21,503 nucleotides of DNA from Lachnospiraceae bacterium (GTDB lineage Bacteria > Bacillota > Clostridia > Lachnospirales > Lachnospiraceae). The stretch's first letter is position 1, and every line of letters starts with the position of its first letter. Shown here one piece after another: positions 7,862-15,044 of the stretch. Where the stretch lies: the NCBI GenBank assembly GCA_900770225.1, contig CAAGJU010000152.1, positions 1-21,503 on the forward strand, read 5' to 3'. The notes beneath the pieces were generated by a model, which worked only from the letters and a program-made list of their open reading frames with translations, was not told the origin of the DNA and did no database searches. Position numbers and translations under genes: made by a program.

Positions 7862-8183
7862 CTCATTATGCCCATCTGTATGATGCTAGGTTCCAGGATT
7901 CCGTTTCCCCCACACCCGCACTGCTCCGCCTGTACGGAGCGGCCCGGTTTTATATATACACGTGGATGGTGCATCAGACTGCGATACTTTTCATTCTGTC
8001 CCGTTTCAGAACACAGCCGGTTTTGCCAGACTGGTGCTACATGAACATAAAACCGCAACTGTCCGTCCGGCTCCTGCACAGCCGGAATCATCCACCAAAT
8101 TTTTTCATGACACCGGAGTCGCACATGACGACGTGAACACCGGCATTGATATGACAGAAATACCTGCAGGGTCTCCGTCATCC
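7862..8183. other. Gene-free gap between HAD phosphatase and LtaS-like gene
   Basis: I see no convincing gene here. The open minus frame across it is a shadow of the HAD gene. A small hairpin GCTCCG-CCTGTA-CGGAGC lies at 7923-7940, next to an A/T-rich TATATATA stretch (7952-7958) that could hold a minus-strand promoter for the LtaS-like gene. A CCGGCT/AGCCGG hairpin lies near 8069-8092 with a T-run further on. None is strong. Confidence 0.4.
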
Positions 8184-8900
8184 TCAGCCCGTGATCAGCG
8201 ACAGGCACCTGTCCAGATCGCGGTAATCCGTGATCACCGGAACGCCCGGATCTGCCTTTCTGTGCCTCTGCGCGAGATCCTCCGTCTGATAATGGATACC
8301 CCGCATACCGGCGCTCTCCGAACCGAGCACATCGAGCCGGTAGTTGTCCCCGATAAAAATACAGTCCTCCGGCTTTTCCCCGGCCACCCCGGCACAGTAG
8401 AGGAAAAATGCCTTCTGCGGCTTTTCGGCGCACGCCTCTTCACTCGTGATGATATCCGTAAACAGGCTTCCCATGCCAAGCTTCTGAATCTTCATATATT
8501 GAATACGGCTTGTCATATTCGTGGCGCAGTACAGACGATATCCCCGTTTTTTCAGTTCCGTGAGAAAAGCAAACGCCCCCGGCTCCTGCGTCATGTTCTC
8601 GAGCAGCGTTCCCCAGTAGAGCTCATACATTTCACGCGCATGAGGGAAAACCGGCAGGTGATGCTTCACCAGAACATTTTTGAACCGGAGAAGACGGTCG
8701 TGCACTGCCGCATTGGATTCGTCCATTCTGTCGATGATCTCATCCATGCTCTCATAGGTTTCGCGGATGATCTGCTCCGCCGGAATACCGAACTGCATCC
8801 GGCCATATTCGCCAATCGCCCGATCCGCCAGCTCTGACGTGTGATCGTAGCTGTAAAGCGTATTGTCCAGATCAAAAAATATCGCTTCTGCCTTTTTCAT
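8184..8900 (-). CDS. HAD-superfamily phosphatase (YjjG/5'-nucleotidase-like, subfamily I)
   Basis: The 238-residue protein carries all four HAD motifs. Motif I is FFDLDNTLY (Asp10 nucleophile, Asp12 acid/base), motif II is the Thr of YCATNMTS, motif III is the Lys of CAEKPQKAFF, and motif IV is IFIGDNYRLDV. An alpha-helical cap lies between motifs I and II, as in HAD-IA enzymes such as YjjG (nucleotide 5'-phosphatase) or phosphoglycolate phosphatases. The substrate is not readable. I chose the ATG at 8900 because GGAGG lies seven bases upstream; an ATG nine codons earlier lacks one. The gene is divergent from purC. Confidence 0.85.
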   Translation of the reverse strand: MKKAEAIFFDLDNTLYSYDHTSELADRAIGEYGRMQFGIPAEQIIRETYESMDEIIDRMDESNAAVHDRLLRFKNVLVKHHLPVFPHAREMYELYWGTLLENMTQEPGAFAFLTELKKRGYRLYCATNMTSRIQYMKIQKLGMGSLFTDIITSEEACAEKPQKAFFLYCAGVAGEKPEDCIFIGDNYRLDVLGSESAGMRGIHYQTEDLAQRHRKADPGVPVITDYRDLDRCLSLITG

Positions 8901-8925
8901 TCGCACACCTCCGCGTCGGGTAAAC

Positions 8926-8931
8926 ATTATA
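8926..8931 (-). promoter_or_regulatory. -10 box of the HAD gene
   Basis: On the minus strand this is a perfect TATAAT, 26 bases before the ATG at 8900. The best -35 candidate at 17 bases is TTAAAA, which is weak and lies inside the palindromic stretch at 8941-8976. That overlap makes operator-type control possible. Confidence 0.5.
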
Positions 8932-8935
8932 ATAC

Positions 8936-8976
8936 AAAAATTCGCCGGTTTTAACCAAATTTGGATTTTAGGCGAA
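8936..8976 (-). promoter_or_regulatory. Palindromic stretch upstream of the HAD promoter
   Basis: TTCGCC (8941-8946) and GGCGAA (8971-8976) are inverted repeats. They enclose two further palindromes, GGTTTTAACC (8947-8956) and CCAAATTTGG (8955-8964). Read on the minus strand, the GGCGAA arm runs into five Ts, so it also resembles a terminator sitting just ahead of the HAD -10 box. It may be an operator or an insulator between divergent genes. Confidence 0.4.
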
Positions 8977-9061
8977 ATGCTATTCTGACGCGCTTTTCAG
9001 GCCGTCTGTATTATTCATTTTGCCCGCGAAATACGGGTTCCAGCTGAGCGTTTCCTCATGG

Positions 9062-9084
9062 ATACAGATGCTTCCACCCGCAAC
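9062..9084. repeat. Short intergenic repeat ATACAGATGCYTCCA, copy 1
   Basis: ATACAGATGCTTCCA is followed by CCCGCAAC. Closely related strings lie at 21326-21349 (same core with one change, then ATCCGCAAC) and 18011-18025 (core only). This copy is in the purC leader region, upstream of the purC promoter. Confidence 0.6.
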
Positions 9085-9116
9085 AGAGTGATGAATGAAG
9101 AATCCGGATAAAGTAA

Positions 9117-9145
9117 TTGCACAAGCCGGATGAAATACTTATACT
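9117..9145 (+). promoter_or_regulatory. Sigma-A-type promoter of purC
   Basis: TTGCAC (9117-9122), exactly 17 bases, then TATACT (9140-9145). Initiation near 9152 gives a leader of about 110 bases. The leader contains the perfect palindrome CCTGCCGGCAGG (9177-9188). I could not recognise a purine riboswitch or other known leader. The rest of 8977-9116 holds no gene I can support. Confidence 0.65.
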
Positions 9146-9261
9146 GAATGCGTAATCTGCCGCGGAACATACAAAGCCTGCCGGCAGGTCTGCATCACAC
9201 GAAACAGTGCAACAATGCAACGTATCGTCTTTCCAGATTTCCAGATCACAGGAGGATCAAA

Positions 9262-10134
9262 ATGAAAGAATTCAAACCGATCAAGGAAGGCAAAGTTCGC
9301 GAGATCTATGACAACGGCGACAGCCTCATCATGGTGGCAACCGACCGCATCTCCGCCTTCGACGTCATTCTGAAGAACAAGGTAACCGATAAGGGCAAAG
9401 TTCTCACCCAGATGTCTAAATTCTGGTTCGACTATACGAAAGATATCCTTCCGAACCACATGATCAGTGTGGACACAGCAGATATGCCTGAATTTTTCCG
9501 CACACCGGAATTTGAGGGAAGAAGCATGCTCTGCCGCAAGCTGACCATGCTCCCCATTGAATGCATCGTCCGCGGTTACATCACAGGAAGCGGCTGGGCA
9601 AGCTACCAGAAGAGCGGCGTTGTCTGCGGCATCTCCCTTCCCGCCGGCCTGAAGGAATGTGACAAGCTGCCTGAGCCGATCTACACCCCTTCCACCAAAG
9701 CCGAGATCGGTGATCACGATGAGAACATCAGCTATGAGAAGAGCATCGATGTCCTTGAAAAATTATTCCCCGGCAAAGGTGAGACTTATGCAACCGCACT
9801 CCGCGACAACACTATTGCGCTGTACAAGGCCTGTGCAGAATATGCGCTCAGCAAGGGCATCATCATCGCCGATACGAAATTCGAGTTCGGTCTCGATGAA
9901 AACGGAAATGTTGTTCTTGCCGACGAGATGCTCACACCGGATTCCAGCCGTTTCTGGCCGGCAAAGGGCTATGAGCCCGGCCACGGTCAGCCGTCCTTCG
10001 ACAAGCAGTTCGTCCGCGACTGGCTGAAGGCAAATCCGGACAGTGATTACGATCTTCCGCAGGATGTCATCGACAAGACAATTGCGAAATACAAGGAAGC
10101 TTATCTGATGCTGACCGGCAAGGAGCTCAGCTGA
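9262..10134 (+). CDS. purC: Phosphoribosylaminoimidazole-succinocarboxamide synthase (SAICAR synthetase)
   Basis: The 290-residue protein joins CAIR and aspartate with ATP to give SAICAR in de novo purine synthesis. Visible family signatures are GKVREIYD near the N-terminus (ATP site), DRISAFDVIL, ECIVRGYITGSGW, IADTKFEFGL and ADEMLTPDSSRFW (metal/nucleotide site). The length is that of the longer SAICAR synthetase type. AGGAGG at 9250-9255, six bases before the ATG at 9262, sets the start; the open frame extends further upstream but into the leader and promoter. The gene stands alone with its own promoter and without other pur genes, and is convergent with the aminotransferase gene. Confidence 0.95.
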   Translation: MKEFKPIKEGKVREIYDNGDSLIMVATDRISAFDVILKNKVTDKGKVLTQMSKFWFDYTKDILPNHMISVDTADMPEFFRTPEFEGRSMLCRKLTMLPIECIVRGYITGSGWASYQKSGVVCGISLPAGLKECDKLPEPIYTPSTKAEIGDHDENISYEKSIDVLEKLFPGKGETYATALRDNTIALYKACAEYALSKGIIIADTKFEFGLDENGNVVLADEMLTPDSSRFWPAKGYEPGHGQPSFDKQFVRDWLKANPDSDYDLPQDVIDKTIAKYKEAYLMLTGKELS

Positions 10135-10167
10135 TTCTGAACATCCTGAATTTTCCACACATAGAAT

Positions 10168-10204
10168 CTCCCCTCAACGGCAGAATCCCTGCCCGCGAGG
10201 GGAG
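10168..10204. terminator. Hairpin 1 between convergent purC and aminotransferase genes
   Basis: CTCCCCTC (10168-10175) and GAGGGGAG (10197-10204) pair perfectly. Inside them GGCAG-AATCC-CTGCC (10179-10193) forms a second stem. There is no T-run on either side, so it is at best a weak terminator for purC. It is followed by GTTCATGTCTGA, which also follows the second hairpin in altered form. Confidence 0.45.
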
Positions 10205-10259
10205 TGTTCATGTCTGATACTTAATGCTGTTGTGTCATAACTATGATAACTGGAATCGA

Positions 10260-10302
10260 AATATCCCCTTCGCAGAACACAGTGTCCTGCAAAGGGGATA
10301 TT
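10260..10302 (-). terminator. Hairpin 2, terminator candidate of the aminotransferase gene
   Basis: The arms 10260-10278 and 10284-10302 (AATATCCCCTT core) pair over 19 bases with two irregular positions. These are C-A and A-C on the plus strand but G-U wobbles on the minus strand, so the minus RNA folds better. That strand is downstream of the aminotransferase stop at 10337, and ATTTCGATT follows the stem. Confidence 0.55.
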
Positions 10303-10336
10303 CATGTTCAGACAGCCTTCACCCTGCTCCGGCTGC

Positions 10337-11662
10337 TCAGCTTTCAGATGCAGCAGCCGGCTGTTCTGTGCCGTTCTGCATATCATCGTATATTTTTTCC
10401 GCGCTGACGAGCTTCACGCACAGGGCGAAGAGCTCGGTAGCTTTCTTCAGATCCTCCAGCGGCGGATAGGAAGGTGCGATACGGATATTCGTGTCGTGCG
10501 GATCCTTGCCATATGGCCACGTAGCACCTGCTGCCGTCATGGCAACGCCTGCTTTTTTGCAGTGGGAAACGACGGATTTCGCGCAGCCCTCCATCGTATC
10601 AAAGCTGATGAAGTAACCGCCGAGAGGCTTCGTCCATGTACCGATATCCAGACCGCCCAGCTCCTTATCGAGGATCGACTCCACCATCTCAAACTTCGGG
10701 CGAAGGATCGCCGCATGCTTGCGCATATGCTCGGTCATGCCATGGATATCCTTGAAAAAGCGAACATGGCGGAGCTGATTGACCTTATCATGTCCGATCG
10801 TCTGATGCTTCAGCGTGCTGAGAATATCTTCCATATTATTAGGAGAGGTTGCCATGGCCGCAATACCGCTGCCCGGGAAGGTGATCTTCGACGTGGAAGC
10901 AAATTTATATACGAGATCCGGATTGCCTGCGCGCTTGCACTCAGCCAGGATCTCGATCAGATAATCCTGTTTGTCATCGTACAGGTGATGCATGCCATAG
11001 GCGTTATCCCAGAAGATACGGAAATCCGGTGCAGCCGGTTTCAGTCTCGCAAAGCGGCGAACCGTCTCATCCGAATAGGAATAACCGGTAGGATTGGAGT
11101 ATTTCGGCACGCACCAGATGCCCTTGATCGCCGGATCTGAGGCAACCAGACGCTCGATCATATCCATATCCGGGCCGGTGGGGCTCGTCGGAACCGGAAT
11201 CATCTCAAATCCGAAGTATTCCGTGATACCGAAATGTCTGTCATATCCCGGAACCGGGCAGAGCCATTTGATCTTGTCCAGTTTGCACCACGGTGTGTTG
11301 CCCATGATGCCATGTGTATAAGCCCGTGAAACCGTATCATACATAACGTTCAGAGATGAATTTCCGAAAATCAGGACGTTGTCCGGATTGTTCTCCATCA
11401 TATCTCCGATCAGAACCTTTGCTTCCTGAATACCGGTAAGGCCGCCGTAATTCCGGCAATCGGTACCATCCTCACAGGTCAGATCCTCGTCCGATGTCAG
11501 TGCATCCATCATGCCCATCGACAGATCCAGCTGCTCCTTGCAGGGCTTGCCGCGCATCATGTTCAGTTCCAGACCCATATTCTGGTACCGCACATACTCC
11601 TCATGCAGCGATGCGATTTCCGCCTTCAGTTCTTTCTTACTCATTTCCCTGTACGGTTTCAT
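10337..11662 (-). CDS. PLP-dependent aminotransferase, class Ic aspartate aminotransferase type
   Basis: The 441-residue protein is a fold-type I PLP enzyme. The PLP lysine sits in KFASTSKITFPGSG. PKYSNPTGYSYSDETV holds the conserved Asn-Pro-Thr-Gly, FWDNAYGMHHL the Asp and Tyr, and NIRIAPSYP the substrate-carboxylate Arg. The N-terminal LNMMRGKPCKEQLDLS is typical of the PF12897 group, which includes AspT of Corynebacterium (class Ic aspartate aminotransferase). Aspartate transamination is therefore the best guess, but MocR-type domains look alike; no DNA-binding domain is present. I chose the ATG at 11662 because AAGGA lies a few bases upstream; the open frame runs 25 codons further without support. 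It ends a minus-strand run after the PHP and pgeF genes (152-base gap). Confidence 0.85.
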   Translation of the reverse strand: MKPYREMSKKELKAEIASLHEEYVRYQNMGLELNMMRGKPCKEQLDLSMGMMDALTSDEDLTCEDGTDCRNYGGLTGIQEAKVLIGDMMENNPDNVLIFGNSSLNVMYDTVSRAYTHGIMGNTPWCKLDKIKWLCPVPGYDRHFGITEYFGFEMIPVPTSPTGPDMDMIERLVASDPAIKGIWCVPKYSNPTGYSYSDETVRRFARLKPAAPDFRIFWDNAYGMHHLYDDKQDYLIEILAECKRAGNPDLVYKFASTSKITFPGSGIAAMATSPNNMEDILSTLKHQTIGHDKVNQLRHVRFFKDIHGMTEHMRKHAAILRPKFEMVESILDKELGGLDIGTWTKPLGGYFISFDTMEGCAKSVVSHCKKAGVAMTAAGATWPYGKDPHDTNIRIAPSYPPLEDLKKATELFALCVKLVSAEKIYDDMQNGTEQPAAASES

Positions 11663-11814
11663 GGCTAATCCTTCTTTCTGCTGTTTCTGATAACAAGTAC
11701 CGACGACCATTGTATCATCATCATCTGGGATATGCACGAAAAAATCTGTTGATTCCGTCCATACATTCCTGCGCTTTTTTCATGGCTGCAGTGCCGGAAC
11801 GTCATGATCCGGCT

Positions 11815-12687
11815 CTACGCATCCGTGCGCAGCATGAGAAACGCACCCAGATTGCCGCGCATGCCGTGTGCGCCCCTGTGTGAAAATAAAACTTCCTTAT
11901 TACAGCAGGTGCAGATGCCGGTGACGGAAATCTGCGCTGCCGGCACACCTGCCCGGCGCAGCACGAGTTCATTTGCCTTCCACAGATCCAGCTGATAATG
12001 GCCGTTGTGTTTGTCCGTCAGGATCTCGCTCTCATGGCCGGCAAATGCCGCCGCAAACTGTTCCGCCACGTCCTCACTGACCTCATAGCAGTCCCGGCAG
12101 ATTGACGGTCCGATCGCACAGACCAGGTCCTTCGGATCGGAGCCGTACTGTGCCGTCATGCAGCCGATCATTTTTTCCGTGATGCCTGCGACCGTACCGC
12201 GCCAGCCCGAGTGCGCCAGCCCGATCGCCCTGCGGACAGGGTCCACGACGGCTACCGGCACGCAGTCCGCCACAAACACGCTGAGCACCAGTCCCGGCAC
12301 ATCCGTCACAAGCGCGTCTATATCGTGGTACGTCCGCTCTTTTGTCAGTCCGCATCCGGCATCCTCCTCTGTCACAACGCGCACATGGTCCGTATGCGTC
12401 TGATCGGTAAAAACAAAGCGGTCCGCCGTCACACCGAGCACCTCTGCCACGCGGCGGAAATTTTCCCGCACATTTTCCGGCCGGTCTCCCCGCGTAAAGC
12501 TGAGGTTCAGGGAAGCGAGATGCTCCTGTCCCTTTTCCTGACCGCTCACGCCGCCGAGCCGCGTGGTAAAAACACCCTCGGCCACGCCGGTCTCCCTGAT
12601 CGACGGAAACGTCAGGACAGGTATTTTTCCCTCTGCTTCCTCGAGAACCGGCAGCATCGTACCGTCTTTTCGTCTGAACTGTATCAT
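11815..12687 (-). CDS. pgeF: Multi-copper-oxidase-like purine nucleoside phosphorylase (YlmD/YfiH/PgeF family)
   Basis: The 290-residue protein has the three zinc-site landmarks of the DUF152/LACC1 family: the His of TDQTHTDHV, the Cys of VADCVPVAV and the His of LAHSGWRGT. IGPSICRDCYEV and FSHRGAHGMRGNLGAF complete the signature. Relatives were once called laccases or polyphenol oxidases, but LACC1 and bacterial YlmD were shown to be purine nucleoside phosphorylases with adenosine deaminase activity; in E. coli the gene was also linked to editing of peptidoglycan intermediates. GAAGGG lies eight bases before the ATG. The gene lies 108 bases after the PHP gene and 152 before the aminotransferase, all minus. 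Confidence 0.9.
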   Translation of the reverse strand: MIQFRRKDGTMLPVLEEAEGKIPVLTFPSIRETGVAEGVFTTRLGGVSGQEKGQEHLASLNLSFTRGDRPENVRENFRRVAEVLGVTADRFVFTDQTHTDHVRVVTEEDAGCGLTKERTYHDIDALVTDVPGLVLSVFVADCVPVAVVDPVRRAIGLAHSGWRGTVAGITEKMIGCMTAQYGSDPKDLVCAIGPSICRDCYEVSEDVAEQFAAAFAGHESEILTDKHNGHYQLDLWKANELVLRRAGVPAAQISVTGICTCCNKEVLFSHRGAHGMRGNLGAFLMLRTDA

Positions 12688-12795
12688 CTATATATCCCTT
12701 CTGTCCTCGCTGTGACCTTTTATTCCGGACGCCAGCGCAACGGTCTTTTCACGCAGTTTAACCTTTGCTGTTTCCTGCCGTTGCTGCGCAGCTGC

Positions 12796-13719
12796 TCACA
12801 GTTCATCCGCCTCGCGCTCGTCCTCTTCCGCCGCTGTTCCGCTGCTCTGGCGTTCTTTCAGCTCGCGGAGAACCGTGAGGCTGTCATCATCAACCGGCTT
12901 CCCGGCCGCATTCAGCGTTCCCGGCACCACATCACGGTTTTCCCCGTGATAATCACTGCCGCCGCTCACCAGCAGGTGATATCCCTCCGCTGCCTGCAGC
13001 AGATTCTGAATCTGTGCACTGCCGTACTGCGAATAATAGCACTCCATGCCGCGGATGCCCTGACGGAGCAGCTCCTGCAGCTGCGCATAGCACTGCTCCA
13101 TCGTCTGGAACCGCTCGCCGTTCCGTCTCCGGTGAAATCCCTCTCCGAGCGGATGCGCCCAGACCGGAATGCCGCCCGACTCGTTGATGGCGCCGATTGC
13201 CTCCGCTGACGTGATCTTCAGATCAGAAGTATCACAGGGATTGAGATACAGGCGGATCGCGTCATTCATATTTTTCGCATAGCCCTTCTGCACCAGCATC
13301 GTTGCCAGATGCGGCTTTCCGCAGGACTTCATGCGATAAAAGGCGTCGATCTCCGTATCGGTAATGCGGATTCCCTGCTCCTTCAGATAACGCAGCCGTT
13401 TTTCCAGTTTCTCCCGGCGGAGGCGTTTTCCCTTCTCCAGTGCCGCCTGAAATATACGGTTTTCCGGATCAAATCCGTATCCGAGGAGATGCACTTCCCC
13501 GATACTTGTCCGGCAGGTGAACTCAATCCCCATAAAAAATGTAAGCCCTTTTTTCTCCGGAGCGAGCCCCCGCACCTGCAATGCACCGTCAATGGTATCG
13601 TGGTCTGTCACACTGAAAGTCCGGATGCCGGCGGCCTGTATTTTCTGCAGAAAACTCTCCGGATAATCCGTACCATCTGACGCCACCGTATGCATATGCA
13701 GATCTGTTGATGAACCCAT
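12796..13719 (-). CDS. PHP-domain phosphoesterase (YciV/RNase AM-like)
   Basis: The 307-residue protein opens with DLHMHTVASDGT, the HxH metal motif of PHP domains. VTDHDTIDG, GIEFTC, WAHPLGEG and GGSDYHGEN supply the remaining metal ligands. A helical insert of about 100 residues rich in Arg and Lys sits between the middle motifs, as in E. coli YciV (RNase AM), which degrades short RNA and 3',5'-nucleoside bisphosphates. That activity is the likely one, with less certainty than the fold. AGGAG lies six bases before the ATG. The C-terminus ends in an acidic tail. Its own promoter lies at 13812-13841; pgeF and the aminotransferase gene follow. Confidence 0.85.
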   Translation of the reverse strand: MGSSTDLHMHTVASDGTDYPESFLQKIQAAGIRTFSVTDHDTIDGALQVRGLAPEKKGLTFFMGIEFTCRTSIGEVHLLGYGFDPENRIFQAALEKGKRLRREKLEKRLRYLKEQGIRITDTEIDAFYRMKSCGKPHLATMLVQKGYAKNMNDAIRLYLNPCDTSDLKITSAEAIGAINESGGIPVWAHPLGEGFHRRRNGERFQTMEQCYAQLQELLRQGIRGMECYYSQYGSAQIQNLLQAAEGYHLLVSGGSDYHGENRDVVPGTLNAAGKPVDDDSLTVLRELKERQSSGTAAEEDEREADEL

Positions 13720-13811
13720 AAACTTCTCCTTCTCTCCCCTTGTATCTCTTGCATGTATTTGCTTTATGTATTACGCGCATGCACCGCCTGCCCTGATTCT
13801 ACTTGTTTCCC

Positions 13812-13841
13812 ATTATACGCTACCCTTCCCCAAAAGCACAA
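13812..13841 (-). promoter_or_regulatory. Sigma-A-type promoter of the PHP gene
   Basis: On the minus strand TTGTGC (13836-13841), an 18-base spacer and TATAAT (13812-13817). It lies about 93 bases before the PHP ATG at 13719. Together with the hsp20 promoter it accounts for the 420-base divergent gap 13720-14139. The stretch 13842-13950 shows nothing else that I recognise. Confidence 0.6.
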
Positions 13842-13950
13842 ATCACCGCACAAGTCCGCCCCAGAAAGATATCGTTCAAACACTTTCATAACCGCGGAAC
13901 ACATAAATGATAACGGGTAAACGGTAACCTCAGAAATATTATTAAAAAAA

Positions 13951-13977
13951 TTAGCACTCAACTGTTGACAGTGCTAA
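13951..13977 (+). promoter_or_regulatory. CIRCE operator (HrcA binding site)
   Basis: TTAGCACTC (13951-13959), a 9-base spacer, then CAGTGCTAA (13969-13977). The CIRCE consensus is TTAGCACTC-N9-GAGTGCTAA, so only the first base of the right arm deviates. It overlaps the -35 of the hsp20 promoter, the position expected for HrcA repression. Confidence 0.93.
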
Positions 13978-13993
13978 CAATTGGAACTATAAC
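13965..13993 (+). promoter_or_regulatory. Sigma-A promoter of hsp20 overlapping CIRCE
   Basis: A perfect TTGACA (13965-13970), a 17-base spacer and TATAAC (13988-13993). The -35 lies inside the CIRCE element, so bound HrcA should block polymerase. Initiation near 14000 gives a leader of about 140 bases. Confidence 0.85.
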
Positions 13994-14060
13994 ATAATTG
14001 TTCAAAGGAACAGGGAACAAACAGACAGGTTCCCGGAAGACATAAAGTTCCCGTGATGGA

Positions 14061-14080
14061 CGGAAGAAAAACTTCTTCCG
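14061..14080 (+). promoter_or_regulatory. Hairpin in the hsp20 leader
   Basis: CGGAAGAA (14061-14068), AAAC, TTCTTCCG (14073-14080): a perfect 8-bp stem. It lies 45 bases before the ribosome binding site (14126-14131) and does not cover it, so it is not an obvious RNA thermometer. It may stabilise the heat-shock message. Confidence 0.45.
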
Positions 14081-14139
14081 GAAAAAGCAGATAAAAACAG
14101 ACGTGCGCAGGCACGGTCGTTAAAAAGGAGGAATGACTT

Positions 14140-14592
14140 ATGTTGTATTTACCGAGCGTATTTGGTGATGGATTTATGAATGATTTCTTCGATGACCTCG
14201 ACAGAGATTTCTTTGATGAACCGATGCCTGTAAGACATGTGAACGGACACAGCAGTCTGATGAGAACCGATATCACAAAGAAAGACGGTAACTATGAACT
14301 GGCAGTTGAGCTCCCGGGCTACAAGAAAGACGATGTATCCCTTGAGCTGGAGAACGGCTATCTGAACATCAGCGCAAAGCACAATGAGAGTAAGGAAGAG
14401 AAGAATGACAAGGGCGAGGTAATCCGCTCCGAGCGTTATTCCGGCAATATGGCAAGAAGCTTCTACGTTGGCGATGATGTCAAGGAAGAAGATGTAAAGG
14501 CTAAATTTGAAGACGGTATTCTGAAGGTAACGATTCCTGATAAGGAAAATGCAAAGGAAATCCCTGAAAAGAAGACCATCATGATCGAGTAA
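14140..14592 (+). CDS. hsp20: Small heat-shock protein, Hsp20/alpha-crystallin family
   Basis: The 150-residue protein has a short N-terminal arm with FDDLDRDFFDEP, then an alpha-crystallin domain from about residue 44. ELAVELPGYKKDDVSLELENGYLNISA, of which the GYKKDDVSLELENGYL core is typical, and the later AKFEDGILKVTIPDKE are the hallmark strands. It binds unfolding proteins and holds them for refolding chaperones in the cytoplasm. AGGAGG at 14126-14131 is eight bases before the ATG. The CIRCE operator and promoter upstream show HrcA control, which is less usual than for groES/groEL or dnaK. A DnaJ-type cochaperone gene follows 452 bases later. Confidence 0.95.
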   Translation: MLYLPSVFGDGFMNDFFDDLDRDFFDEPMPVRHVNGHSSLMRTDITKKDGNYELAVELPGYKKDDVSLELENGYLNISAKHNESKEEKNDKGEVIRSERYSGNMARSFYVGDDVKEEDVKAKFEDGILKVTIPDKENAKEIPEKKTIMIE

Positions 14593-15044
14593 GGCATCAT
14601 GATTGCGTAAGCACCTTCATGGATGTATTAAAAGCGCACGGCAGGCACTGTTGCAGCTTGTCAGCAGGGTGCCTGCCGTCCAGCAAGCCATAAGATGTAA
14701 TATTCTGATTTGGAGCTGTCGTTTCCCGACAGGAAGACGGCAGCTGATTTAATGATCCGGCAGTTACGCCGGTTGTTGTACATGATCCGGCCACTGTGCC
14801 GGTTGCTGTTATAGATACTTCTCCCTTCGTACCTGACCCACGGATCCAAGAGGTTTTCCTGACTGAACAGGAAACCTCCCGTGTGCCCGGTACTTTCTTG
14901 TATAAGGACACGATAATATATCATAAGCGACTGCATGCAGACTTAAACAGCTCTGCAACAGGTGTTTGTAAGATTTTTGCAATGAGCAGGCGATAATAAT
15001 CGCAGACGGCACATGTATTCAGACAGATGGGAGGTGAAGGCAGG
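14593..15044 (+). other. Gap between hsp20 and dnaJ-like genes with hairpins and a tandem repeat
   Basis: No gene is supported: the minus-strand open frames here are short and lack ribosome binding sites. The stretch holds a hairpin with an 11-bp stem (ACGGCAGGCAC 14638-14648 with 14669-14679) that may end the hsp20 message, but without a T-run. It also holds a 30-bp tandem repeat (14752-14811) and a hairpin at 14850-14878 (GAGGTTTTCCTG/CAGGAAACCTC, one bulge). No clear promoter or CIRCE precedes the DnaJ gene, so read-through from hsp20 is possible. Confidence 0.5.
14752..14811. repeat. Two tandem 30-bp repeats, each a small hairpin
   Basis: Units 14752-14781 and 14782-14811 share ATGATCCGG at the start and GCCGGTTG near the middle. 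Each folds as CCGGC-N6-GCCGG, while the loop sequences differ (AGTTAC against CACTGT). They lie between hsp20 and the DnaJ-like gene. Confidence 0.65.

Noticed and set aside
7214..8044. A 276-residue plus-strand open frame
   Set aside because: It is a His/Arg-rich shadow of the LtaS-like gene with no ribosome binding site.
8980..9138. A protein-like open minus-strand frame of about 52 codons ending in TAG at 8980 upstream of the HAD gene
   Set aside because: It has no start codon with a ribosome binding site, overlaps the purC promoter on the other strand and includes the short repeat at 9062. It could be a gene remnant, but nothing identifies a parent gene.
9152..9261. Purine riboswitch or T-box in the purC leader
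   Set aside because: No conserved purine-riboswitch loops or T-box sequence could be found; only a 12-bp palindrome at 9177-9188 stands out.
14061..14080. RNA thermometer controlling hsp20
   Set aside because: The hairpin does not include the ribosome binding site and has no four-U stretch opposite it.
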